Assembly (NCBI RefSeq): GCF_041146795.1
Contig: NC_135177.1
Coordinates: 23,844,560-23,908,559, forward strand
Origin: Maylandia zebra
Lineage: Eukaryota > Chordata > Actinopteri > Cichliformes > Cichlidae
DNA length: 64,000 bases
Reading direction: 5' to 3'
Under the pieces are notes generated by a model that saw nothing but the letters and a program-made list of their open reading frames with translations, was not told where the DNA came from and searched no databases. Numbering within the stretch: position 1 is the stretch's first letter; every line of letters begins with the position of its first letter. The position numbers were made by a program, and so were the translations under genes. Below are positions 17,601-29,079 of the stretch, in pieces.

Positions 17601-20600
17601 CGACGGCCCTTTGGTGGCCCAGATCAGGTTTGCCAGATGTGGCCCACACATGGGCCAGCACAAGGCCAGTTGCAGACACACTGGTCTGTGTCCGGCAGCC
17701 TCGCCTCTGTCAGTGCGCCCCAGGGCAGCTGTGGCTACAATGTAGCTTGCTATCGCCAGTGTGTGAATGTGTGTGTGAATGGGTGGATGACTGAATGTAG
17801 TGTAAAGCGCTTTGGGGTCCTATGGACTAGAAAAGCGCTATACAAATGCAGGCCATTTACCATTTACCATAACATGAGAAAACTCTGTTCAGACAGTGAA
17901 TGGACTGATTCTTATATGGCGCTTTTCTAGTCTCCCGGATTACTCAAAGTGCTCTATACAACATGCCACATTCACCCAATCACACATACTTTCTCTTAAC
18001 TGAGTGCTACCTAACTGCATTCATACACATTCACATTCTTAACATGCAGACTAGATAAGCCAGGGCTGGAACCACTAACCTTCCGATCAGTAGGTAAACT
18101 GCTCTACCGCCTGAGCTACAGCCACCCACTGGTGAAGATGAGTAAACCGTCACTTGGTTTTGGATAAAGTGTACACTCACAAACCTGTCAAACCTGCATT
18201 TGAAATCTTGGCTACCATAGCAGTATCGTATTGCAACATGGCATTTGGGTCTTCTAACTAAAATAGGAAAATAGGAACATAAATAGTGCCACCATTGCCA
18301 GACCTGGCCCACATCTGGTTGACATACACCCTGCCATGACACCGGTCAGTCAGATGTGCCACCTTGATGCCAGATCTGGGCCAGACCTGTTTTCTATGGG
18401 CCCGGGCCACATAAACCAAACCACAATTGAGCCAGATATGGCATGCCATCGCATAGACAGTGCCATCTATGCCAGGCCTGGCCCATATCTGGATGACATA
18501 TGTTTTTACATGCCAGAAGTCAGCCAGCAGTGCCGGCTTGATACCAGATCCGGGCCAGAACTGCTTGCTATGTGGGTAACTTCACTTATACAATCGAAGA
18601 AGCGAAGCATTGATGAAGTATCACCCTCAGTCATTTCAAAATAAATTTGAATGTCATCCGTGTAGCAATGATAAGAGAGTTTGTACTTTTCAATAATATG
18701 ACCAAGGGGTGACATATATAGAGAAAACAGCATAGGACCCAGCACAGACCCTTGAGGGACACCACAGGTAACAGGGGCAATGGAAGAGGAGTAGGTACCC
18801 ATGGTGACAGAGAAGGACCTCTCCGATAAGTAGGAATTAAACCAACCAAGGACCATACCTGTAATGCAACCAGATGTTCAAGCCTTATTAAGAGAATGTT
18901 ATGGTCCAACAGCTCAAAAGCAGAGGACAGGTCCAACAAAACTAAGGCCGCGGGGCACCCAGAGTCAGTAATTAAAAGAAGATCATTGAAGTACCTCGAG
19001 AGTATAGGTTAAAAATTAAAAAAACATTTTTAAATGCTAAACTAATTGTTGCCAGTTTTTGCTCACATAGCTAAATGTTTCAGAGTAATGACTGATTTCT
19101 GGTTTATGGGGACCTTCAGGAGGTTAACCCAGCTGTGCATATCTGAATATGAGCGTCTTATTAACAATTAATAGCTTTCTCCTGTCTTCTTGTGCCTCCT
19201 GCGTACACACTCTCCATACAGGCAACACAGTGCTTCACATTTTGGTCTTGCAGCCCAACAAGAACATTGCCTGCCAGGTCATTGACTTGATTATGGCACG
19301 CGATGCAGAGCTGGACCAGCAAGTGCCCCTTGATATGGTTCCCAACTCCCGAGGCCTTACACCTTTTAAGCTGGCTGCAAAAGAGGGAAACACAGTGGTG
19401 AGTAGTACCATGGAAGATTCACATGGTGACCCAAACATGAAAGGTGGAACAGATTGTTCCTAATCTCATCCTAACCCCCTGTCTCTTAAAGATATTCCAG
19501 CACCTAGTTAACAAAAGGCGTGTAGTCCAGTGGAGTCTGGGCCCTTTGACCTCTCACCTGTATGACCTGTCCGAGATCGACTCGTGGGCCGATAGCATGT
19601 CAGTGCTGGAGGTCATTGTGGCCAGCCAGCAGAAAGAGGTACAGAAGAATATGTAGGTAGCATTCAGGAGAAAATGCTAATTGTTATCAGGAAGTTAGTT
19701 CTGACTCTGAGATTTTTTATATCTCTTCTATTTTTGCTCTCCAGGCAAGGAAGATCCTGGAGGTCACTCCTGTGAGGCAGCTGGTTAGTCTGAAGTGGAA
19801 CCTGTATGGGAAACATTACTTCAGGTAAGATTTTGTTAGTTTTGTTAAATCTGAACTAAAATACTTGAATTGTACACATGTCTATTGCTGTTTAACACAC
19901 TGGGTTTCTTCCTCCCTTTTTGTTGTTAGGTTTCTGCTGTTTCTGTATCTCTTGTACATCGGGACTTTCACAATGTGCTGTATGTTTCGCCCCCTAAAGA
20001 ACGCTCCAGAGAACTACACAACGTCAGATGCAGACAAAACTGTCTGGGTTCAGAAGACGCTCAAGGTGGGCCAGAACTATGAATTATCATAGACATTAGA
20101 AAACCTTAAACAGATCTCAACATTTTACTCACTATACTGTTTGAATGAGACACCTAAAGTGAAATTTTTATGTTCAATGTGCTGACTGTTTTTGAACTAT
20201 CCCAAAAATATAATTAGATTTTTATTACAGCACATTTATTTTAAAGAGTCATATTTCAGATTAACCTTTTGGAAATAAAATATGAACATTTATAAAACTG
20301 ACTGCCTAGAAGTAACATTAAACCAGCTCTCACGTGTTAGTACTAATTATTATGATCCAAATAGTCGACCGAATCTGCATAATGAGTACTTTGATTTAGT
20401 TTTCTACCCTCTTATCTTTGTTTAATTTTTTCAGTTTGTACTTCTATTACATGAGTTTTATGGAGTTGACGTTTTGGGTGTAGATGTTTAGGTCAGTCCC
20501 CACTAAAAATTCAGATTCCTCTAATTGAATCCATTATTACCCCCTATTTTCCCAGTCCCCACCTGCACTGGGGCCTGCTACACATTTTAGGAAGGCAACA

Positions 20601-23327
20601 CTTTCATAGCGTGTCACTTCTACTTTGGCAGTTAGTACTTCCTGAACTACAGCACCACCAGAGGTTTTTTTGCCCCAAATTACTTCAGCCATAACTTACG
20701 TAAAAATTCAAATACATAAGATCCACTAAATGCATGTGTAAATGCCAAACTTTACACCTACATAAGTTACACTGTCAGACAATAATGAGATTTTAATATT
20801 TATAACAGCATCATTTCCTCTTTGTCCACCTCAGGAGAGTTATACAACACATGGGGATAATGTGCGGCTCGCAGGAGAGATTATCAGCGTCATTGGAGCT
20901 TTTGTCATCCTTGTGCTGGAGGTGGACATTTAAAATATGCTTTTTGTTTAAAAATATTCAACAGTACATTACTGTGAACTGTTCTGACCTCATGCATCCC
21001 CTGTGCTCCTAACAGATCCCAGATATTCTGAGAGTTGGAGCAAAGCGCTACTTTGGCCAGACGGCACTGGGAGGCCCTTTCCATGTTATCCTGTAAGCAA
21101 GCACACACACCCTCTGAGAACCCAAGCAAAGCATAATGTTTGGGAACACTGCCTAACCTTGCTGCCGCTCTTGTTTTTGACCAGTATCAGCTATGCCTGC
21201 TTGGTGGTGCTGCTGTGCGTGTTCAGAGCCTGTGAGGTGCAGAGGGAGGCCGAGGTGATGGCAGTGTGTTTGGTCCTCGGCTGGTGTAATGTCATGTTCT
21301 TCGCCCGTGGCTTCGAAATGCTTGGCCCTTACGTCATCACGATACAGAAGGTGCGGATGGGTTTCTACACGAGCTCCATGAGTAACAAAAACATGAGCTT
21401 GCTCTGCTCACACACCTGCTCACACATGTTTTCATTTGTTGTTTTGGTTTTTGAGGTTTTACATTTTCAGACTGAGCTCGCTTGTGTCTCGTTTCCCCCT
21501 AGATTATATTTGGAGACCTGACAAAGTTTATGTGGCTGATTTCCATTGTGCTCTTTGCCTTTTCCACCTGTGAGTATATTGTTAGCAATAAAAATAAACA
21601 CAAATTTTACAAAACATTCTTTAAAGGAGACCTTCCTGCTCTCTTACAAACATTTTTTTCTTCTCAGCCCTCTGGATAGTCTACATGACTCAGGAGGTAG
21701 ATTCCCTTCCTGCGTATCGCTCATATCCCATCAGCCTCTTCTCCCAATTTGAGCTCAGCGTTGGCCTCATCGATCTGCCTGTGGACCACACCATCCCTAT
21801 ACCTGCGATTGTCCATGTGTTGCACTGCACCTCCTCTCTGGTTTCCCACATCCTTCTGCTAAATCTGCTCACCGCCATGATGAGTGACACACAATGGAGG
21901 GTGGGCCAGGAGAGAGATGAGCTCTGGAGGACTCAGGTAACAGGGTTATTACACACACATGTGTAATCACCTCTTCAGCGTGCGTTAAGCATTGCTGTGT
22001 CATGTTTACAGCTGTAATGTTGTTATTCAGGTGGTGGCCACGACGCTCATGCTGGAGAGGAGGCTTCCTCGCTGTCTCTGGCCTCGACTTGGGGTCTGTG
22101 GGCTGAACTATGGCCTGAAAGAGTGCTGGTATCTCAGGTAAGATGCAACCTTGTGTCAGGAACAGACGAAAACCCACAGAAATCACCTAACACAGCAGAA
22201 AGGGATGTTATCTTTAAAAATAAAGTCAAACAGGAAGTTTGTACAGAAACGACAGCCACAGCTCATGTCACGCTATAAAATGCTCAATTCTTTTTTTTTT
22301 ATTGTCGTTTTTATATTACTTTCACACCTCCTAAGGCTACACTGCATGTTTTTCTTAGTCGATTCTTTTCATTTTTGCGTCCGTCTCATCAAGGTTAAAG
22401 AGGAAAAACATTCAGCCTGGCTAACAAAAGCTGCCTTTCAGTACAAATCAATTCAGTCTATTTCTCAACACATCAAATATTCCTTTGGTTGTGTTTTTTC
22501 TTATTTTATCTCAACTGGTGAATGCTCATATGAAAGAAAACATGAAACAAAAGCCAAAAGCTTGAAATTCGAAGTGCTGTAACTCAGTTTTATAAGTTCT
22601 TTCTACTCTTGACATACAACTTTGAATGCAAGCCCTTGTTTGAGCACAAGCTCCTGTTTGTGAGGGCCAACCAATCAGAAGACAGGTAGTTTAAAGTGAA
22701 TTGGACAAATATGAGTTGCTCCAAGCCAGTATAAGACTAATAAGGATCATTTTGAACTGCAAGTTATGGAAAGCTAGTGTAGACAGGGAAAATGTGCATA
22801 ATACACCCTTTTAAGTGTAATAGTAGGTTATATATGTATAAGTAGGGGGAAAAATATAGTATTAGTAATACGATAAGAATGGTGCTTCTCACTGCAGGCA
22901 CAGCATTACTCATGGGTGAAGTCCATCAAAGGCTTTCATTTAGTGTCAGTGGGCAAAACTGTTTTCCTTCTGTAAGTGAATAAGCTTTTTGTTTTGTAGG
23001 TGGGGCCCCAAAAAAAACCGGAAACTAAAAAGAAGAGTGTAACATAATTAATTTTGAAACATGCGTGACTTTTTCTTTATTCGTCTTCTTTGCAGGGTTG
23101 AGGAAAGAAATGACTCCATGATGCAAAAGATGCGGCGTTACGTAAACGTCTTCTCCAAAGAGGATGAAAAGGAAACGGAGGGAGATGAAAATTCTGACTT
23201 CAAGGGAACCTTGAAGCTGAGACTTAAAAACAAAGGAGGATGGTGGGAGCTGGTTCGACACAGCGCTTTAGGTTTGGAGATGGAACAGGATGAGCCAGAG
23301 GAGGAACAGAGCATTAAATATGTTTAG
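14623..23327 (+). CDS. trpv6: TRPV5/6-type epithelial calcium channel (16 coding exons, 711 aa)
   Basis: A plasma-membrane cation channel of the vanilloid TRP family that forms tetramers. TRPV5/6 mediate epithelial calcium uptake. Exons: 14623-14753, 14849-14946, 15034-15156, 15725-15865, 16027-16125, 19222-19397, 19492-19638, 19745-19824, 19930-20065, 20835-20921, 21016-21092, 21185-21350, 21503-21569, 21668-21936, 22031-22137, 23096-23327. All phases agree. Ankyrin repeats span about residues 45-260 ([39 protein letters not shown]). S1 starts about 332 ([14 protein letters not shown]) and S6 contains [11 protein letters not shown]. The TRP helix follows ([15 protein letters not shown]). The pore reads [14 protein letters not shown]. 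The acidic residue that sets calcium selectivity is present (D545), but the usual IIDGPA is LIDLPV. The tail is acidic and short. It follows ephb6 as in human, where TRPV6 and TRPV5 are tandem; whether it is one or the other cannot be settled here. The symbol is therefore provisional. Confidence 0.94.
17525..18576. mobile_element. Non-autonomous DNA transposon with 12-bp inverted ends, TA target duplication
   Basis: The left end CCCACATAGCAA (17525-17536) is exactly complementary to the right end TTGCTATGTGGG (18565-18576). TA lies immediately outside both ends. Removing the element and one TA restores the LINE reading frame across the site. It encodes no recognisable transposase. Inside, it has GGCCCAGATCTGG-type repeats and a copy of the repeat also seen at 7235-7338. 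A roughly 173-base unit occurs twice near 18298-18560. Confidence 0.75.
17756..17868 (+). repeat. Second copy of the gtaaagcgctttggggtcc repeat
   Basis: Nearly identical to 7235-7338: gtgtgtgaatgggtggatga, gtaaagcgctttggggtcct and cgctatacaaatgcaggcca, ending in ccatttaccatt. It lies inside the DNA transposon at 17525-18576. Confidence 0.7.
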
Positions 23328-23614
23328 AGAGAGATGCCATCTAACCCAGAAGTTCCTTCCTATCATCAACTTTGAGTCATATACATATTAAGTAGATGTA
23401 AAGAATTGCTGAATTTCAGTGACCTTGGGGTGAAAGAACCACACTATCTTGATTTTTCAACATAGTAAACAGTGCAATTATTTCCGCAGTATTATGCCAT
23501 AGAACAGACTGTGATTTTTATAGAAATATGAAAGATGTCTAGCAGGAATATATGCTAAAAAAAACAACATAGAGATTCATCTTATCATGTAGGTAATGAG
23601 TAATTTTATATGAG

Positions 23615-23620
23615 AATAAA
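23615..23620 (+). other. Candidate poly(A) signal of trpv5/6-like gene
   Basis: An AATAAA lies about 290 bases past the trpv stop codon, before the convergent lectin gene begins on the other strand. Confidence 0.55.
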
Positions 23621-23918
23621 ACTTTCTTAAAACAGTTTCACTGTCACTTCATTTGTAAAGCAGACAGCAGATAATAAAATCATACAAAACAAAGGAGCAA
23701 GGCACTTACAAAGCTTTACAATCAAATATTAGAGCAGAAATTATTCCACACTAAGCTGCAAGAAAATCTACTGTAAATAAACTGCTAAGTGTCAGACTTA
23801 GCAACTGTTATCTAAAAAGCTTGTTTATATTTCTTTGCTGGATACTGGAAAGAGATGTCTTGGCATGTTATTGTTGAATTTGATGCTTGCTGGCGGAACA
23901 GATTTGCTCGCGGTTCTT

Positions 23919-25743
23919 TTACAAGAGCTGCAGCTGACAGATGAAGTAAGTGGCGACGTTGCAGGGAGCTCTAATCCAGTTTCTGGCAGATGGGCCTGTG
24001 CTGTCTAGGATCCCACAATTCCCAGTTCTTGGATCTTCTGCCCAATAGCTGCAAAACAAAAGAAAGAGTCATTAACTATTATTCTGCAATCTATATCTGG
24101 ATTTTTTCTTTGTTTGAACAAAGTGTCCACTTTATTAGGTACACTTGTAATTCAATTTGCCAGCTGTGCAATAAATATTTTATAAGCTTATTAACACATG
24201 TACAAACACCAATATGCACAGTGCAATAGTGGCAACCCTGATCTAAACCACAAACAACTATGTCTAAACTAGTCAATTGTCTGTTTTAATAACTATTTAT
24301 AGAATCATTTATAGAATAAAGACCTCTCTTGCAGCTTTGTGCTGTCAACCCAGGTCCATTCAGTGCCTTTTTTAATGGTGCCGATCCAGTATTGGAGATT
24401 CCCTTTCTGTGTCAGAAAGTCCTAAAAGAAAAAACACCATTGATGCGTAACTATTAGCAATTATTACCACTTCATAAACTGCTTGCTTGTAATATATAAG
24501 CATATAGTTAATAACTCAAGGAAGGAAGAGAGCGGCATAAAAGTTATCAGATTCACCTGAACTTCTTTGCTTGTAATAACAGCCAGAGATCCCCCTCTGG
24601 AGGTGCAGTTCTGCTCGCTCTGGTGCCACTTCAGTCTAAAAGTCGACAGGAAAAAGCACGATCGGCCAAAGGTCATCCACCCATCACCACACAGCCGGCA
24701 GCCATGATCTGGAAGCAGAGAGAACAGGAAAAGCTTATTTAAAAAACAGGTTAATGAAAAAGTAAAAAGCTGTTAATCAGACCTGAAGCTTCCCACACTC
24801 TTTTTTTCCTTTGCATATTCAAGGGTTTTGCTTGTGATTTAATTTTCATCATATTTTCATCTTTATGCATGTATTTTTTCAGTTGCACAGAAATCTAAAA
24901 GAGTCTCAATTTTTCCTGTTCTATAAACAAAAAAAGAAGCCAAAGACGAACACGAACTTGAGTCGAGACTTGTTTAAAAACTAATTTGAATCATTATGAA
25001 AGCAGAACTATAGCTAAAAACAAGGTGATTGAGAAAGAATCCCCCCCACTTTTTGTGCCTGCTCACGTTTAATGTGAATAGCTGGGAACTGGGCCTGGCA
25101 GTTCTCGAAGGAGCATCCTGGAGCAAACGCAGGTACTGCTTCTTTAGCTGTTGCGCTTTCCTCTACCACCGGGCAGACTGTGGGTCCAGTTTGCACTAGA
25201 AATCAGAGCACAATGGGAGGAGATTTGAGAGAAGGAATAATGCCCTGAGGCTGCAGCAAAGCAATAAGCAATAGTTTTACTCCTTTGTTATGCACTGTTA
25301 TGAGAAATAGAATTTTAAAAATCCATAGCTGAAAACAACTGTGCACCATTTTGATCCTGCTCTGCCAGGACCTTCAGTCTTATGTAATCTGCTTTGGTGT
25401 TATAAACATGGTGGTGCCAGGAAGGGTTTGTTATCACAGCGCTGACATGAATTCAGATCCATGGCTGCAGCTACTCACGTTTCAGGCTGAGGATAATGAC
25501 AACCACCAGAAGGACGATGCACATTAAGGTGAGGAATAAGCACACTCCACGGTACAGACGCACATTTCCTCCAGTCGGTTCTTTGCCTGAGGAAGACGAC
25601 ATCAGATAAATGTTAATGAGCACAACAAAGACCGCCATGAAGCCTGCAAAAGCTGCAGCTTCCTACCTTTCTTCCCCTCCAGTTCAACCGATAATTTGGG
25701 TTGCAAGTTTTCATCAGCCTCATCTTTCTTATCCTCACCGTAA
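23919..25743 (-). CDS. Type II C-type lectin-like receptor, NK-receptor type (6 exons)
   Basis: Exons, 5' to 3': 25743-25667, 25586-25479, 25195-25067, 24708-24557, 24421-24324, 24048-23919. They encode a charged cytosolic part (YGEDKKDEADENLQPKLSVE), a transmembrane helix (GVCLFLTLMCIVLLVVVIIL), a Cys-containing stalk (CSFENCQAQFP) and a lectin fold. The fold opens CRLCGDGWMTFGRSCFFLS, continues WHQSEQNCTSRGGSLAVI and YWIGTIKKGTEWTWVD, and closes GNCGILD, APCNVATYFICQL, stop. Cysteine spacing fits a C-type lectin domain. The sugar- and calcium-binding EPN/QPD and WND motifs are absent, as in NK-type receptors that bind proteins. The donor after exon 24324 (gtcttt) is weak. The 5' end is unresolved: the first listed exon needs a phase-2 donor upstream, or an in-exon start at the ATG of MYIKFCRSYGED about 25770. 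A separate exon pair lies at 28519-28956. Confidence 0.8.
24118..24300. repeat. Possible Tc1-type terminal-repeat fragment
   Basis: It contains ccactttattaggtacactt and, further on, ggcaaccctgatctaaacca, words found at the ends of a fish Tc1-type family. It lies in the last intron of the lectin gene. No coding sequence is seen. Confidence 0.4.
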
Positions 25744-25999
25744 CTGCGGCAGAATTTAATATACATGGAGAAAAACGTCCTGGTATTTGAGAGAAAGCTT
25801 GTTTGCTCTGTTGTGCTCCGTCTTCTCTGCTGACTCAAGACTGGCTGCAACAGTGCAGTTATAGGACGCCCCCTTTGTCTCATCACCATAGCAACTTGAC
25901 CTTCATAGATTCCTAAGTTATTCATGGAGCACAGTGCCTGGCTTGTCCTTGAATGACCCAAACTTTAAACTCTCTTCCTGTCTCTCTCATTTTAAACAT

Positions 26000-28500
26000 T
26001 AGTCTGTGTGTGTGACAAAGTTCTGAGAAAAACACAGACACAGCAGACTTTCTCCTTCAAAACAGCAGATAACTAATTTCAGATCAGTATTTATGTCTAA
26101 TGCTTTGGAGATACGGAGGATGCACACGTCACTGATGCAGATTTAAAACATTAGTCTGTAAATATCATGTTATAGTACAAGGTTTTGCAAAGAAAGAGGA
26201 CGTGGGTGACGACTTAATGAAGCACAAGAAAGCAAGACTTGTTTGTTTGTACCTCAGCAATGTAATAAAAATATCTTCCATTAATCTAATTAACAACATA
26301 TTCTTGTAAACAAAACCATTATTTGATTTCACCAAATTGCAAAAAAGAACATGACTCGTGCTGTGATAGCTTTAATTGGCTTTGTTGCCTTTTTGCGGGT
26401 TAGTGATCATAAAAAAGTTAGACACATTGCTGTGCCATGTTGTCATGCCGTCTTATGTACTTATTTATTTATTTATTTATGCAGCTGTTGTTGTTGTCTT
26501 AACGACTAAACTGACTCACTACAACAATAAAGAACGATGGAAGTTCAACACAAAGGCCAAACTACAACAGGTTGTGAGTAATGTGGTTAGAGGGAAGTTT
26601 AGTTAAAATTGTTCTTTGTAAAGACACACAACAGACAGACTTCCTGTCAGACCGTTTTGCCTTCAGGCTGTGGGCGAATTTTTATTCGCACTGGGTTACA
26701 TTAACAGCACAGCAACCTCAAACTACATGTGGTCTTATCATAATGGTTGCACGCAAATTGGATTAAAATGATGTAACAGATGAAGGAAAAACTCATGAAC
26801 TAAGCTTAATTAACCAACATAAATTATAGCAGTAGCATTTCATAACAAAGCCCAGATCTTACAGAGTAATTTTACACAATTACGTAAGTAATTCTTCTGG
26901 ACTTAGGATGTAATTTGATTAACTAAACATACTTACTTTTAGTGATACTTAGCATTTACAGTTGACATACGTGAAATTTAATTACTATAGGTACTCTGGA
27001 CAGTTTCCAGTATATACCTACAAAGAGAAGAGTAAAGAGAAACTATTATTTTATTTTATTTAATATAATATAGTAATATAATATATATTTATAATGTAGT
27101 AAGGGAGGTTCAGACCCTTGACGATACAGCCAGTACCTTTGATACTAACGTGTAGATAGAAGGTAATTATTAGTAAAATATTCTATATCACATTTTACTC
27201 TATAAGAGACATGAAAATTAATGCTAAACAAATGATTAATAAAGAAAATATTTTTGTAATTAATTGATTATATGATAACATAAATGATTATACAATTAAA
27301 AAACTAAACAAGAAGAGGGCACAATAAGTTTTTCTCTAAAGTATCCCAAAGTACACACTAAATGAAAAACATTTTTTTCACCCTTCTTCTCTTCTCTCCA
27401 TTAAAACAGAAAATCCTGAATCCCATGTTCTGCTGAGCCTGCTTAAAAGCATTTTTAGATACTAAAAATTGCACAATTTCCATGTGATTTAGACGAATTA
27501 AACCGAAAGCGCATGACAATAACACCATAAGTTGCGAAATCATGAAACGCCACCAATATATCTAGTTCTATTTTCCTGTATATTACTCTTTAATGGTAAG
27601 ATTATTGATTATGTTAAGTAACAGTTTTATTAGCAGTGGCAGCTGTATTAATACTGCTTCTAATTATAAGACAGCAATATTTCAGAGTACCTTATATTTC
27701 AGGTAAACTTACATTGTTACTCCGCAGTGATTTTCATTTTTCTACTTTTTAACACAAATTCTTTTTTATATATATTGCAATATCTCCAGACATTAGTAAA
27801 AACACATTTTCTTGATGCATATCATTAGCATTATAAATGCATGGGAAAAACTGAGGGAGCTTTTTATGCCGAAACAATTTACTTAGGACAAAATGGTCAA
27901 TAAATTCATTTGTTTTGAAAAGCAACAAATAATGTATCACGTCAAAGATCATTGTCTTAATAAAGACAAGAAATCTGCCTCTACATTGTAAGTTTTAGTG
28001 TAAAACAAGAAAACATCAACAATAAATCACTAAAAATAAAAAGACGGTCACAGCCCTAAATACTACAAACTGAAACATTTAATACCATATATCAAATATT
28101 CAGTACTATATTTATTTGATAATCCTACAAAAACATTAAAGAATAGTATTATACAGACTCTACAGTAAATTCTACAAAGATTTAAACATGCGCAATTTCA
28201 CTGCAATGGTTACTATTATACACATTTTACTGTAACTGGTGATGCGGTTTGAAGATTACCAAAAAAAACCCACTTCTGCTTTTTTTTTTCTTTTCTCTTT
28301 GGTTGAATCGTTTTTTGTGAGAAACCAAAATATTTACTGCTTTAATTTATCTCCCAGATGGTAGATTATAAAGACAAAAAACACATTTATTATTATTCTG
28401 TATAATAATGATACTAAATCCTGTGTTTTACCTAAAGCACGTACTGAAAAAAGAAAGAACGAGCCGAAACTGGGCAACCAACCAGCTGAAGACACAAATA
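26000..28500. other. Very AT-rich DNA, no gene recognised
   Basis: This lies between the two groups of lectin exons. It is AT-rich, with an (ATTT)n run near 26461-26480 and a TA-rich patch at about 27050-27100. If the exon groups belong to one gene, this is its intron and may hide one short exon. Confidence 0.5.
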
Positions 28501-28518
28501 TTTTGTGTAAAACTGTAC

Positions 28519-28956
28519 CCAGTATTTGTTTTCGTGAACCAGCCGCAGAGAAAGCTTCTGAATAGACATCCTCAGATGAAATTTGCAGTTTGGCGTAGTG
28601 GTCTTGTTCTGCTTCCTCTAAAGATAAAAATACAGATGGACACATTTTAGCAAGAGAAATGAACCAACTGTGGTCGGCTTTCAAATAATCTGGATTTTCT
28701 AAAGTAAACTTTTTTAAAAATCTCAAAACTTTAAGGATTTTCTTTTTATTAAACAAGTTTTGAATCTTTTGCACAGTTTACTTACTTTACATAACATTTG
28801 CATGACTTGTATACATAATTTTAATTTAGACTTTGGTACAATGTAAACAGCTTCTTTTTTTTTACCTTCTTTTTTCACCTCCAGCATCGGTTTGCTCGGT
28901 CCTTCATCCCCTTCTTTGGCTTTTTCCGTCTCTTTGGGGATCTCTTGCATCTCCAT
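28519..28956 (-). CDS. Candidate 5' exons of the lectin receptor (cytoplasmic tail with two tyrosines)
   Basis: Exon 28956-28866 starts at an ATG (MEMQEIPKETEKAKEGDEG) and ends with a phase-1 donor gtaaaa. Exon 28617 to 28540 (or 28519, with donor gtacag) follows in phase and reads EEAEQDHYAKLQISSEDVYS. Tyr-x-x-Leu followed about eight residues later by a second Tyr resembles a leukocyte-receptor signalling tail. Both possible donors are phase 1, while the next lectin exon (25743) needs phase 2. So either a small exon between 25750 and 28500 is missing from my model or this belongs to a different transcript. Confidence 0.45.
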
Positions 28957-29079
28957 GGCTCCCCTCTTCTTGTTTTCTCACAGTTTCGATTTTGCTGGAG
29001 CTTTTCAGACCTGCCTAGTCAACTGACAATGAGCTTATGTAACTTGTCATGCAGTTGCACAGACACTAAGTGACTTAGA

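Larger units (their letters stand above)
16530..19010 (-). mobile_element. L2-like LINE in the fifth coding intron of trpv, 5' truncated
   Basis: Minus-strand reverse-transcriptase blocks: [12 protein letters not shown] and [20 protein letters not shown] near 18690-18940, and [11 protein letters not shown] near 18620-18670. Then, beyond an insertion, [19 protein letters not shown] and the C-terminal blocks [15 protein letters not shown] and [20 protein letters not shown] down to about 16810. The 3' end carries a five-base tandem tail (caata)n at 16533-16562. The second half is an open frame of nearly 240 codons, so the insertion is fairly young. It accounts for most of this 3.1-kb intron. Confidence 0.85.

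Noticed and set aside
16810-17679. A 289-codon minus-strand open frame that might be a host gene
   Set aside because: Its content ([25 protein letters not shown]) is the C-terminal part of an L2-like LINE reverse-transcriptase protein. The first residues come from a DNA transposon inserted in it.
22151-22582. A 143-codon plus-strand open frame in the last trpv intron
   Set aside because: It starts right after the donor of exon 22031-22137, has no conserved motif, and the next trpv exon at 23096 joins in phase without it.
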